Assembly: GCA_965213845.1 (NCBI GenBank) | Contig: CBDCAI010000005.1 | Location: 496,001 to 560,000 of the forward strand | DNA length: 64,000 nucleotides | Reading direction: 5' to 3' | From: JBBROS01 sp965213845 | GTDB lineage: Bacteria > Pseudomonadota > Alphaproteobacteria > Acetobacterales > Acetobacteraceae | Shown here: piece after piece, positions 41,079 to 50,500 of the stretch | Layout: every line of letters starts with the position of its first letter | Numbering within the stretch: the first letter of the stretch is position 1 | Notes under the pieces: model-generated | Database searches by the model: none | Told to the model about the DNA's origin: nothing | The model's input: only the letters and a program-made list of their open reading frames with translations | Made by a program: the position numbers and the translations under genes

Positions 41079-42023
41079 GTGGGTCAGCGTGTCGATTATG
41101 TCAGCGGCAGCGTTGTCGCGCACTCTCCGCGCGATGAGCGGTCTCGATGGGAGGCCCACATCAGCGGGGCGAACCGTGAGAGCCTGAAGACGGCGGTTGC
41201 GGTGTGGTATGGCGCGTCGAAGCTGACCCGGAGCGTCTTCCGCCAAAAGCTCCTGGATCCGAATACGGGCGACGAAATCGTCGATCAGCTCAGGGCGGCG
41301 GCGAAGGGGATCGTGGACGCACGGACTCACGCGCAACTCGCAATTGCCGGAGAGAGCCTCGCCACGGCGGCGCAATCGGTTGGGCTATACAGGTGGCCTG
41401 GATTCCTGGGTGATGCCGAGCGGAAGGGCGTGCGCGCGGTCACTGAGGGTGCCATTCCTGGCGTCACGAACGCCAGCCTGGTGATCGGCGATCCTCGCGT
41501 GACTGCTGTTGGGATCATGTTGGGATTGGTCATCCTGGGCTATCAGTATCTGACCGGCCGGAGCACTGGTCCGTCTCGATCAACGGTCAGTCCGACCCAG
41601 CCGACGATCGTGCCTCAAGTGCCGCCGAAGGACGACAAGGCTGGTCAACCGTCGGCGGCCTCTCCCCCGGCCGGTTCGGCTCCAGACCTCATGCCGGGGC
41701 CAGGAGGGGTTGTCGTGTCCGACGACCGCCGCAAGCACATATTGGATGGCGATGATAAAGGGGGTGGGGGGCACGGACCCGGTCGAAATCAACCGAACAA
41801 GACCGAGTTTCCCTCTGGATGGTCTGATGATCAGGTCATCAATGCGGTTAAGGATGTTGCAAACGACCCAGAGTCGTCCCGGCGGGTTCAGGAGAATGGC
41901 CGCATTGCAGTGACCGGCACTCGCGACGGTGTCGAAATAGAAGTGATCGTCGAAGCAGACAAAAAGACGATGGTGACAGGATACCCGACGAACCTGCCTC
42001 GCAATCCGAAGAGGGAACGCTGA
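41079..42023 (+). CDS. EndoU-type nuclease toxin (polymorphic toxin C-terminal module)
   Basis: About 314 residues if started at GTG 41079; the open frame extends further left, but that part is antisense to the monooxygenase fragment. The last ~100 residues match bacterial EndoU ribonuclease toxin domains: RRKHILDGD, GGGGHGPG, KTEFPSGWSDDQVINAV, DVANDP, GTRDGVEIEV and VTGYPTN. The middle has a hydrophobic segment (VTAVGIMLGLVILGYQYL) and a Pro-rich linker. No export domain (TPS, RHS, PAAR, LXG) precedes it, so it looks like an orphan toxin tip. The stop overlaps the next start (TGATG at 42021-42025). Base composition falls towards the 3' end, suggesting transfer. The start codon is uncertain. 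Confidence 0.7.
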   Translation: MGQRVDYVSGSVVAHSPRDERSRWEAHISGANRESLKTAVAVWYGASKLTRSVFRQKLLDPNTGDEIVDQLRAAAKGIVDARTHAQLAIAGESLATAAQSVGLYRWPGFLGDAERKGVRAVTEGAIPGVTNASLVIGDPRVTAVGIMLGLVILGYQYLTGRSTGPSRSTVSPTQPTIVPQVPPKDDKAGQPSAASPPAGSAPDLMPGPGGVVVSDDRRKHILDGDDKGGGGHGPGRNQPNKTEFPSGWSDDQVINAVKDVANDPESSRRVQENGRIAVTGTRDGVEIEVIVEADKKTMVTGYPTNLPRNPKRER

Positions 42024-42301
42024 TGTCAATCTCTGAGCAGGATGAAGACTTCATTGAAAGTGGCCTTGAGAGCCTTTGCAAATCCATTGTTAACCCGCCT
42101 GATAAAGGCTATTCCGACGTCCAGCAATTCATCCATGTACACGAATTTCAGCTTGCGCTGGATTTGCTGGCGCACATTCAGCTTAAGTCCGAAGTTCCGA
42201 TATCTTCGGAAACACGGAACCTCTTCGAGGCCCTTGCGGTGAAGATGGGCATGACGGACGGCGATATGTGGCGAGGCGTAGCGAAGGTTCGGAAAGCCTG
42301 A
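42023..42301 (+). CDS. Probable immunity protein for the EndoU toxin (MafI-like)
   Basis: 92 residues, acidic and soluble. The start ATG overlaps the toxin stop and is preceded by GAGGGAA. The pattern of a small all-helical protein with DVQQFIHVHEFQLALDLLAHI and a late MGM..GDMW segment resembles MafI-type immunity proteins encoded directly downstream of EndoU toxins. Position and coupling are the strongest evidence; the family match is by eye. Its A/T-rich codon use differs from the surrounding chromosome. Confidence 0.65.
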   Translation: MSISEQDEDFIESGLESLCKSIVNPPDKGYSDVQQFIHVHEFQLALDLLAHIQLKSEVPISSETRNLFEALAVKMGMTDGDMWRGVAKVRKA

Positions 42302-42481
42302 ATCGCCTGCTTGAGGCGCCGAGCGAGTTGGGAGGTGTTCTCTCAAACCAACGTTTCTGACGAGCCTCGGCGCGTGCTGCCCGAAGCTTCCTGGAAAGGC
42401 ATTTTCCTTCTCATAGCTGTTCTTGATTGCTCTGTTCCGAAAAATTACCAATCAGACGGGTTTCGAGAACAAGGTCGCAGG

Positions 42482-42568
42482 ATGCGGGTCGGGTATGCCA
42501 GGGTCAGCACAACAGACCAGTCCAGCCAATATGAGCACGATCCTTCGTTGGCGAGCACAGCCCGATGA
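42482..42568 (+). pseudogene. N-terminal remnant of a serine resolvase/invertase
   Basis: MRVGYARVSTTDQSSQ is the characteristic start of Tn3-type resolvases and invertases, including the catalytic Ser in RVSTTDQ. Homology is lost within about 17 codons and the frame stops after 28. It is therefore only a fragment, but it marks the passage of a transposon or similar element next to the toxin cassette. Confidence 0.7.
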
Positions 42569-42655
42569 TGGCGAGCACAGTGGCAGATAATGTGCGCACG
42601 ACGTGCGCTCCATTGTCACCTAATCCGAGCAGGAGTCGACGCTGTTTGCGAGCAC
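42550..42655. repeat. Three copies of GCGAGCAC, possible mobile-element end
   Basis: GCGAGCACAG occurs at 42551-42560 and 42571-42580, exactly 20 bp apart, and GCGAGCAC again at 42648-42655 just before the monooxygenase fragment resumes. Spaced short repeats of this kind occur at the ends of some insertion sequences, such as the IS21 family. No transposase is present, so at most this is a leftover end. Confidence 0.35.
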
Positions 42656-42677
42656 GAGCTTCAATGTTTGCAAGCGT

Positions 42678-43022
42678 CTACAGGTACGGCTCGTTGGAGG
42701 TGGTGGACGCGCTGGCGACGAAGCCGAGGCGCTGGGTGACGGCAGCCAGGGCACCGATGACGCTGAGCGGCTCGAGCACGTCGATGCGGGGGTTGAACGA
42801 CAGCTCGTCGTCGTCCTTGGCGGAGTGGCGCACTGCGACGCAGTCGGCCCAGAACATGAAGTGGATGCAGGCGCGCTCGGCGGCCCGCGCCATGTCCTGC
42901 CACAGGCGGATTTTCATGGCGGCGTCGGCCCGGGCCTCCGGCATCCGCCAGCCCGCCACATGGGCGCCGTTGGCGACGATGTTGAAGCCGAGCTTCATGC
43001 GCCGGGTCGGGACGTTGTGCAT
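42678..43022 (-). pseudogene. N-terminal fragment of an LLM-class flavin-dependent monooxygenase
   Basis: 114 codons. MKLGFNIVANGAHVAGWR, WADCVAVR, NPRIDVLEPLSVIGALAA and ASTTSNEPYL match the first quarter of NtaA/SnaA/DszA-type monooxygenases. The frame stops directly after the STTSNEPY motif, where intact proteins continue. The matching C-terminal part lies at 40551-41060 in the same orientation, so one ancestral gene was split by the ~1.6-kb segment carrying the toxin pair. Without the flavin- and substrate-binding centre it is inactive. Confidence 0.8.
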
Positions 43023-43258
43023 GGGGGTGCCTTGGGTCGTTTCGGGGCGCGGGACCGTCGAGGTGGCTCGACATCAGCGGTCCGGACACAGGACGCCAGC
43101 GGCGCCTGTGTGTCCAAGACGAAATTCGGCCTCTGCTGTTCTCATACCGACGGTCATGAAGAATGACCGCTGGCATGAGTCTTTGTTTGGCGCGCCGCCG
43201 CCCGCCAACCCGGCGCAGGGGTGCTGCGCGCGCCCGGCTGTGCGCCGGGTTCACGACG

Positions 43259-43932
43259 TCAGTTGGAGCGTAGGCTTTCCGGCGCGTCCTGCCAGGGCAC
43301 GCCCGCGGTGAAGGTGGGATCGGCGGGCGTGACGGCGGCGGGGGCGGGGGCGTCCGGGGTGGGGATTGCGGCCGGGGATGCGGCGACGGCGGCCGGGTCG
43401 GGTGGGGCGGCGGTGGCGCTGGACTGGGCGGCGGCGGCGACGGCGTCGTCCGCCGTAGGCAGGGTGGCATCGGGCGCGACGCTGGAAGCCGTGATGAAGC
43501 CGGGCGGCGGGGCAGCCATGCTGGTGGTGGTCAGGGCGCCCGGCAGGGCCGGGTCGATCAGGTGCCATGACAGGCCGGGGTTGCCCAGCGTGAAGCCGCC
43601 GGTGACAGCGTCGTTGACGACGGTGAACAGGCTCAGCGCGCCGTTGCTGGCCTGGGTGACGATGTCCGACGTGCCGTCGCCGTTATAGTCGCCGGACGCC
43701 ACGACTTTGGTGTTGCCCAGCGTGCCGAGCGAGGTGCCGGCGGTGACGGTGCCGCCGTTCATGCTGAAGATGACGGCGGAGTTGTCGACCGTGCTCTGCA
43801 GCAGGATGTCCGACTTGCCGTCACCGTTGTAGTCGCCCACCCCGGCCACGTTGAACCCGGCGAAGGTGCCGATCGTATAGCCGGCGGTGAAGCCGTTGCT
43901 CTTGACCGCGAACTCGGTCAGCGTGCCGTCCT
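43259..43932 (-). pseudogene. Paralogue F: truncated duplicate of the 3' end of paralogue D
   Basis: Encodes only the last 2.5 FG-GAP loops (GDYNGDGKSD, GDYNGDGTSD) and the whole Ala/Pro-rich tail ending PWQDAPESLRSN, with no start of its own; upstream the frame runs through a junction into the antisense of paralogue G's end. The DNA is almost identical to 24010-24680, with no net indel. The stop codon is TGA where D has TAA because identity begins just at the stop. It may be dead, or a silent reservoir for gene conversion of the tail. Confidence 0.85.
43261..43931. repeat. 671-bp segmental duplication of 24010-24680
   Basis: The two segments align end to end at a constant offset of 19,251 bases. 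By eye I count about nine mismatches, i.e. close to 99% identity. The right end is abrupt (after CGTGCCGTCC) and falls inside the coding frame; the left end is at the stop codon. Both copies have the same orientation, so homologous recombination between them could delete or duplicate the intervening 19 kb with the signalling island. Confidence 0.85.
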
Positions 43933-43952
43933 GCCGCCGTCCATCCCATATT

Positions 43953-46900
43953 TCAGTTGGTGCGGAGGAACTCCGCGGCATCGACCGGCACGAGCCCGAG
44001 GGCGGCATCGGCCGGCGTCATGCCCATCGCACTGGCGGCGGCTTCGGCCTGCGGCGCGGCGGGCGGGGTCGGACTTGCGCCGGGGTCGGGCGGGGCCGCC
44101 GTCGCATCGGACCGGACCGCGGCGGCCAGGGCGCCGTCTGCAGCGGGAAGGGCGGCGGTTGTGGTCGGCGGTGGCGCGGCCTGGTTGGTGCCGACGACGA
44201 TGAAGCCAGGCAGCGCCGGGTCGATCAGGTGCCAGGTGGTGCCGGGGTTGCCGAGTGTGTAGCCGGCCGTCAGCACGTCGTTGGACACGGTGAACAGGGT
44301 CAGCGCGCCGTTCGCCCCCTGGGTGACGATGTCCGACGTGCCGTCGCCGTTATAGTCGCCGGAGGCCACGACGCGCGTATTGCCGAGGGTGCCGAGGGAC
44401 GTGCCGGCCAGGACGGTGCCGCCGTTCATGGTGAAGATGGTGGCGGCGTTCGTGGCGGTGTTCTGCAGCAGGATGTCGGCCCGGCCGTCGCCGTTGTAGT
44501 CGCCCACCCCGGCGACGACGCTGCCGGCGAAGGTCCCGATCGTGCTGGCGCTCCGCAGGCTGTTGCCGCCCACGGTGAACTCGGTCAGCGTGCCGTCGGT
44601 GTCCTGGACCAGCATGTCCGACGTGCCGTCGCCGTTGAAGTCGCCGACGCCCACGACCTTCCGGGTGCCGACCCCGAAATACTGGGTCCCTGCGGTGACC
44701 ATGCCGCCGTTCATGGTGAACCCCACGACCGAGCCGTTGACGTTCTGCAGCAGGATGTCGGACTTGCCGTCGCCGTCGAAGTCGCCGGTCCCCACCACGG
44801 TCCAGGCGGAGCCGTAGCTGCCGAGGCTGAAGCCGGCGGTGTAATGGCTGTTCGTCACCAGGAACAGCGTCAGGCTGCCGCCCGGCCCCTCGACGAGCGT
44901 GTCGGCGGTGCCGTCGCCGTTGAAGTCGCCGGAGCCGACGATCTGCGTGCCGAGGCCGAAGCTGCCGATCAGCGTCCCCCCGGTGATGAGGCCGCCGTTC
45001 ATGGTGTAGACGACCGCGTCGCCGTTGCTGTTCTGCAGCACGACGTCGGACTTGCCGTCGCCGTTCAGGTCGTCGGGGCGGGCCAGGGCGGGCGCGATGG
45101 TCACGAGCGTGCCGCCCGCGGCGTCGGCGGCCAGGCGCGCCGTCTCGCCGCCATAGTTGCCGGTCAGCTGCTGGCTGTAGGACTGCCCGCCTTCGGTGAT
45201 CGACAGCAGGCCGGTCGGGCTGAGGATGGCGGCGGCGTCCGTGGCGAAGGCCAGGGACGTGAGGTCGAGCGTGGCGCCCAGCGCCAGCATGGTCCCGCTG
45301 GCGCTGCCGCCCGCGGACAACACGAGGGTGCCGCCCCCGTTCACGGTGGCGGCGATGACGGTGGTGCCCTGCAGCGCGGCCAGCGTGCCGCCCGACAGCA
45401 CCGTGGCCGAGGTGACGGTCCCGACCGTGCCGCTGAACAGCCCGCCGATGATGGCGTTGCTGTCCTGCCCGAGGACCCCGTCCCGCACGCCCCCCGCGCC
45501 GACCACCGTGCCGGTGTCGAAGCCCGCGGCGGTCCCGGTCAGCCGTCCGCCGGCCAGGATGGTCGCACCCGCCACGTGGCTTCCTATATCGGCGATGACG
45601 AGGCCGCCACTGCCGATGACGGAGCCCGAGATCGTGCCGCCCGCGACACGCTCGAGGCCGCCGCCCAGCACCATGGTGCCGCTGGCGGTGGCACCCAGGA
45701 ACTCCGACTGCGTGCCGCCGGACGACAGGACCGTGCCGGTCGCGCTGCCCCCGGCGCTGAGCAGCACCGAGCCGGCCGACACCGCCGCCCCGGCGAGCCT
45801 TCCGCCCGAGGACACGGTGAGCGTGGCCCCCGTGGCGGCCGCGCCCGACACGCTGCCGCCGGCGAACACCGTCAGGAACGAGCCCGCGGCGAAGCTCGCA
45901 TTGGTGGCGGTGCCGGACGACAGGACGACGAGCTGGCCGCCCGCCCCGATCGCCAGCCCGGCGGTGCCGAGCGCGTAGCCGGTGGCGGCGCCGGGTTCGA
46001 GGTCGATCAGCCCCGTGCTGGCGACGACGCCGCCCGAGGAGGTGGTGGACAGCAGCGTGCCGCCGCCGAACAGCGCGATGGCGCCGCCCGACAGCAACGT
46101 GGCGCCGCTGAGCGTGCCGCCCGAGGAGACCAGCACCAGGCCGCCGGCGCCGATGGCCGCCCCGGCCTCGAGCCCGAACACCGTCTCCGTCCCGCGCACC
46201 GTCGTGGCGCTGGCGGCCGTGCCCGCGTTGACGAACAGGCCGCCGCCGCTGTTCACGACCGTCCCGGTCACGGTGGCCGGCCCGTAGATGTTCAGCATCG
46301 CCGTGGCGTTCAACGTCGTCCCGGCCGCCGTCCCGGCATAGGCCGTGATCACGCCGCCATTGCCGACCAGCCCCGACAACGTCCCGCCATAGAGTGTGAC
46401 GCTGCCGGCACTGCCCAGGACGGTCCCGATCGCGGTCCCGCTCGAGATCGTCTCCGTTCCGCCGTTGATCTGGCTGGCGTTGACGGTGCCGCCCAGCACC
46501 ACCTCGTTCGTGCTGGTGCCGACGACGGTCTGGGACGTGGACCCGCCGGCATAGACGGCGATCACTGCCTGGCTTTGCGCGGCCAGCACCGTCCCGATGG
46601 CGGTGCCGCCCGGCAGCACGTGCTGCGTGGCGCCCGACGACACCACGGCCGACAGGCTGCCGGGCGCCAGAACGACGCTGCCGGACAGCGGCACGATCGC
46701 CGTTCCGGTGCTGGTGACGGTGCCGCCGCCCTGGACGGGTCCGGCGACGTTGCCGCCCGGCAACACGAGCACGACGCCGCCGGCGGCGACGATGGGGTTC
46801 ACGAGCATCCCGCCGCTGCCGACGATGGCGGCGCCGCCCGAGGCGACGGTGGTGCCGACGGCGATGCCGGTCGCACGGACGACTTCCTGCCCGCCGGCCC

Positions 46901-47435
46901 CGACCATCGTGCCCGCCGCCGAGCTGGCCTGCAGCACGTTCTGTTGCTGGAACTGTCCGCCGGCCAGCGTCTCCATGCCGCCGCTGCCGACGAGGGTGCC
47001 GCTGGTGGTGCCCAGCACGAGGCTGGCCAGGCCGCCCGCGCCCACGGAGGTGGCCAGGGCGCTGCCGCCCGACACGGTCTGCACGCCGCCGGCACCGACC
47101 AGGCTGCCCGAGCTCAGGCCGGCCAGGTCGATCTCGGTGCCGCCGCCCAGGATGACGGTGCCGAACGTCTCGCCGTTCGCGGGCGTGCCGACGATCGAGC
47201 CGGTGCCGCCGGATGGCAGGGGATAGGCGATGGGGCTGCCCACCACGTCCCTGCCCCCGGCCGAGATCGTCGTGCCGTGGGCCGTGGCGCCGGCCAGGAC
47301 GGCGAGGCTGCCGAAGACCGAGCCGGACGCGAAATCGTTGCCGCTGGTGACGGAGACGACGGTCCCGCTGCCGACGACGGGTCCGGCGCCGGACGGGGCG
47401 GCATCGGTGGCAGAATTGGCATCGGGAAGGGGCAT
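43953..47435 (-). CDS. Paralogue G: AIDA-like repeat protein with FG-GAP/VCBS module
   Basis: 1,160 residues, start ATG 47435 with AGAGG 5-6 bases upstream. No signal peptide. The opening block (SGNDFASGSVFGSLAVL...GTPANGETF) is homologous to that of paralogue D. Residues ~60-770 are AIDA-type beta-helix repeats (SGGTLSGATLLSGG, GGGLERVAGGTISGS). Residues ~787-1080 carry the six-loop FG-GAP module, with GDFDGDGKSD in the third loop and GTQYFGVGTRKVVG in place of the otherwise invariant GTSYGNFGTSKVVG, so this copy has diverged more than A, C, D and E. The tail is shortened and ends DAAEFLRTN. It is co-oriented with H upstream and probably encodes a secreted adhesin-like protein. Confidence 0.85.
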   Translation of the reverse strand: MPLPDANSATDAAPSGAGPVVGSGTVVSVTSGNDFASGSVFGSLAVLAGATAHGTTISAGGRDVVGSPIAYPLPSGGTGSIVGTPANGETFGTVILGGGTEIDLAGLSSGSLVGAGGVQTVSGGSALATSVGAGGLASLVLGTTSGTLVGSGGMETLAGGQFQQQNVLQASSAAGTMVGAGGQEVVRATGIAVGTTVASGGAAIVGSGGMLVNPIVAAGGVVLVLPGGNVAGPVQGGGTVTSTGTAIVPLSGSVVLAPGSLSAVVSSGATQHVLPGGTAIGTVLAAQSQAVIAVYAGGSTSQTVVGTSTNEVVLGGTVNASQINGGTETISSGTAIGTVLGSAGSVTLYGGTLSGLVGNGGVITAYAGTAAGTTLNATAMLNIYGPATVTGTVVNSGGGLFVNAGTAASATTVRGTETVFGLEAGAAIGAGGLVLVSSGGTLSGATLLSGGAIALFGGGTLLSTTSSGGVVASTGLIDLEPGAATGYALGTAGLAIGAGGQLVVLSSGTATNASFAAGSFLTVFAGGSVSGAAATGATLTVSSGGRLAGAAVSAGSVLLSAGGSATGTVLSSGGTQSEFLGATASGTMVLGGGLERVAGGTISGSVIGSGGLVIADIGSHVAGATILAGGRLTGTAAGFDTGTVVGAGGVRDGVLGQDSNAIIGGLFSGTVGTVTSATVLSGGTLAALQGTTVIAATVNGGGTLVLSAGGSASGTMLALGATLDLTSLAFATDAAAILSPTGLLSITEGGQSYSQQLTGNYGGETARLAADAAGGTLVTIAPALARPDDLNGDGKSDVVLQNSNGDAVVYTMNGGLITGGTLIGSFGLGTQIVGSGDFNGDGTADTLVEGPGGSLTLFLVTNSHYTAGFSLGSYGSAWTVVGTGDFDGDGKSDILLQNVNGSVVGFTMNGGMVTAGTQYFGVGTRKVVGVGDFNGDGTSDMLVQDTDGTLTEFTVGGNSLRSASTIGTFAGSVVAGVGDYNGDGRADILLQNTATNAATIFTMNGGTVLAGTSLGTLGNTRVVASGDYNGDGTSDIVTQGANGALTLFTVSNDVLTAGYTLGNPGTTWHLIDPALPGFIVVGTNQAAPPPTTTAALPAADGALAAAVRSDATAAPPDPGASPTPPAAPQAEAAASAMGMTPADAALGLVPVDAAEFLRTN

Positions 47436-47518
47436 GGTCGCCTCTGCTGGGAGTCCGGGATTGGCGGGCCTGGTTGCCGCCGCCCTTCCGCCTGGCGGTA
47501 GGTTTAGACGAGACCGGG

Positions 47519-47554
47519 CACCGGAACATCCCTCAATTGAATGAGGGTCCGGTG
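47519..47554. promoter_or_regulatory. Compound palindrome upstream of paralogue G / downstream of H
   Basis: The inner element CCCTCAATTGAATGAGGG (47530-47547) matches the palindrome upstream of paralogue D with two mismatches. Here it is nested inside a second inverted repeat, CACCGGA (47519-47525) and TCCGGTG (47548-47554). It lies 95-112 bases before the G start codon and about 40 bases past the H stop. It may be an operator or leader structure for G, or a terminator for H; no U-tract follows on the minus strand. Confidence 0.5.
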
Positions 47555-47594
47555 AACGCCCGTCCGGGCCGGCGACCGTGCCTCGCGCCGCGGG

Positions 47595-50500
47595 TCAGGC
47601 GGCGCGAAGCATCAGGCTGCTGTCGGTGGTCAGCACGGGCTGCGTCGTGGTGGGGTCGGCGAGGGTGACGCCGGCTGCGGCCGGGGCAGCGTCGGCCGGG
47701 GTGGATGCGGCCGGGGCGGGTCCGGCCGGGTCGGCGGGGGCCGCGGTGGCGCCGGACCGGACGGCGTCGGCCAGCGCGTCGTCGGCGCTCGGCAGGGTGG
47801 CGGCGGGCACGGCGCTGGACGTCGTGATGAACGCGGGCGGCGGGGCGGCCTGGCTTGCGGTGACGATCGGGCCGGGCAGGGTGGGGTCGATGGCGTGCCA
47901 CGACAGGCCGGGGTTGCCCAGGCCGAAGCCGGCGGTGATGCCGTTGCTGGCGATGGTGAACAGGGTCAACGTCCCGGTGCTGCCCTGCACCAGGATGTCC
48001 GACGTGCCGTCGCCGTTGTAGTCGCCCGACGCCACGACCTTCGCGCCGCCGATCGTGCCGAACGACGTGCCGGCGATGACGTTGCCGCCGTTCATGTTGA
48101 AGATGACCGTGGAGTTGTCGACCGTGCTCTGCAGCAGGATGTCGGCCCGCCCGTCGCCGTTGTAGTCGCCGACGCCGGCCACCTTGAAGTTGGGGAATGT
48201 GCCGATGCGGGCGCCGGAGGCGAAGCCGTTGTTCTTGACGCCGAACTCCGTCAGCGTTCCGTCGGCGGCCTGGATCAGCATGTCCGACGTGCCGTCGCCG
48301 TCGAAGTCCGCGACGCCCACCACCTTGGCGGTGCCGAAGTTGCCGTAGGACGTGCCGGCCGTGACCGAGCCGCCGTTCATGGTGAAGCCCACGACCGAGC
48401 CGTTCACGTTCTGCAGCAGGATGTCGGACTTGCCGTCGCCGTTGAAGTCGCCGGTGCCCGCCACGTTCCAGCTGGAGCCGTAGCTGCCCAGGTTGAAGCC
48501 GGCGGTGTAGGCGTTGTTGGTGACCGTGAACAGGATCAGCGTGCCGCCCGGTCCCTCGACCAGGGTGTCGGACGTGCCGTCGCCGTTGAAGTCGCCGGTG
48601 CCGACCAGCGCGGTGCCGGCGCCGAAGTTGCCGAGCGAGGTGCCCGCCGTGATCTGCCCGCCGTTCATCGTGAACACGATGGTCGTGCCGTCGGTGTTCT
48701 GCAGCACGATGTCGGACTTGCCGTCGCCGTTCAGGTCGTCGGGCTTGGCGATGGTGGGCGGGGGCGCGACGGCCGCCTGGATCAGCGTGCCGCCCTTCCC
48801 GTCGGAGGTCGCTGTCGCGACATACCCGGCGGCGTAGGCCACGGTGCCGATCTGGATGCCGCCCGACGTCAGCGTCAGCACGCCGTTGCTGAACGTGCCG
48901 GTGGCGGCCAGGCCCTGGATGTCGATCGCGTTGCCGACGGCGTTGCCCAGCACGGTCCCGTTGTAGAGGTTGGGTACGGCGGTGGAGGGCGAGACGATGT
49001 CGAGCGTGCCGCCGGTGCCCGTGAAGGTCACGGTCGTGCCGGATGCCGCACCGTTCTTCAGGACCAGCGTGCTGTTGGCATCCACCTTGAGCGCGCCCGA
49101 CGCGCTTTTCGCCAGCGTCAGCGTGCCGCCCTTGGCCTCGATCACGCCGCCGCCGCCCAGGCCCGCATCCAGCGTCCCGGTGCCGTCGATGAGCCCCACG
49201 TTGTACAGCCCGGTCGCCGAGAGCGTCGAGGCTGACAGCCGGATCTCGCCGGCGTTGTTGAGCGAGGTGGTGCCGGCGAAGGTGTAGCCTTCCTGCAGCT
49301 GCAGCAGGCCGCCGGTCGTGACGAGGGTGAGGCTCGTCTGCAGCGCCACGCCGGCACCGGTGATGCTGCCGCCGTTGGCGCCGTCCAGGATGATGGTGGC
49401 GGTGTCGGTCGCCAGCGCGTCGGCAAACGCGATGGTGCCGCCCATCGTTTCCCACGTGCCGCCGGTCAGCACGCCGGAGTAGAGGTTCTTCACGGTGCCC
49501 GTGGCGAAGCTCGCGGTTCCCGTGGTAGCCAGGACGGTGCCCTTGTTGTTGAAGGCCCCGTTGAACGCCAGGCCGCCCGTGGCCAGCACCGTGCCTGCCA
49601 CCTCGTTCGTCACCGCCGACGCAAAGGTCCCGATGCCGGAGATGGTGTTGTCCACGTTGTCGAGCGTGCCGCTGCTGACCACCTGGGTCCCGCCGCCGCC
49701 GCCGTTGCTGTCCGTCAGCGTCAGTGCGCCGCCGCCCGAGAGCGCCACGGTGCCGATCAGGCTCAAGGTCCCGGTCTGGTTATAGTACGAGTTGCCGGTG
49801 ACGGCGACCGTGCCGAGGTTGTGCACCGGGCCGCCCAGCAGCAGCGTGGCCGTGGGTGCCACGGTGAGCGTGCCATCCATCTCGAGCGGGGTCGTGCTGG
49901 CCGCGATCGCCCCGGTGCTGCTGACGACAAGCTTGCCGCCCGTCGCAACGGTGATCGCACCGCCCGCCAGCGTGCCGCCGTCCAGCTGCAGCGTGCCGCC
50001 GCTCTCGGCCTTGACCGTGCCGCTGTTCGTGATCACCCCATGCACCAGCACGGTGCCGCCCGAGGCCGCGTCGATCGTCCCGGTGTTGGTGACGAAGGTG
50101 TTCGTCTCGAGCGTGCCGGTCCCCGCCGTCGTCAGCAGCCCGGCATTGGCGATGCTGCCCGCGCCTGCGTCCAGCGTCAGCACGCCGACCGTGCCCTGGA
50201 TGACGCCCGACGCCTGGTTGACCAGGCTGAGGCTCTTGCCGCCCACGCGCCCCAGCCCGGTGATGGTGTTGTCCACGTTCGTCAGGCTGTCGGTGCCGGC
50301 GCCCGTGCCCTTGATCACCTGCGTGTCGGAGCCGGTCGCGTTGGAGTCCGTCAGCACCACCCGGCCGCCGCCGGTCAGGCTCACGGCGCCGCTGGCCACC
50401 ACCGTCCCCGCCTGGTTGTAGTACGAGTTGCCCGTCAGGGTGATGGTGCCCGTGTTCCGGGTGGGGCCGCCCAGGGTCAGGGTCGTGTTGGTGTCGACGT

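Noticed and set aside
42482..42568. An intact transposon carrying the toxin pair
   Set aside because: Only about 17 codons of a resolvase are recognisable, no transposase is present, and I could not find matching terminal inverted repeats at both ends of the insert.
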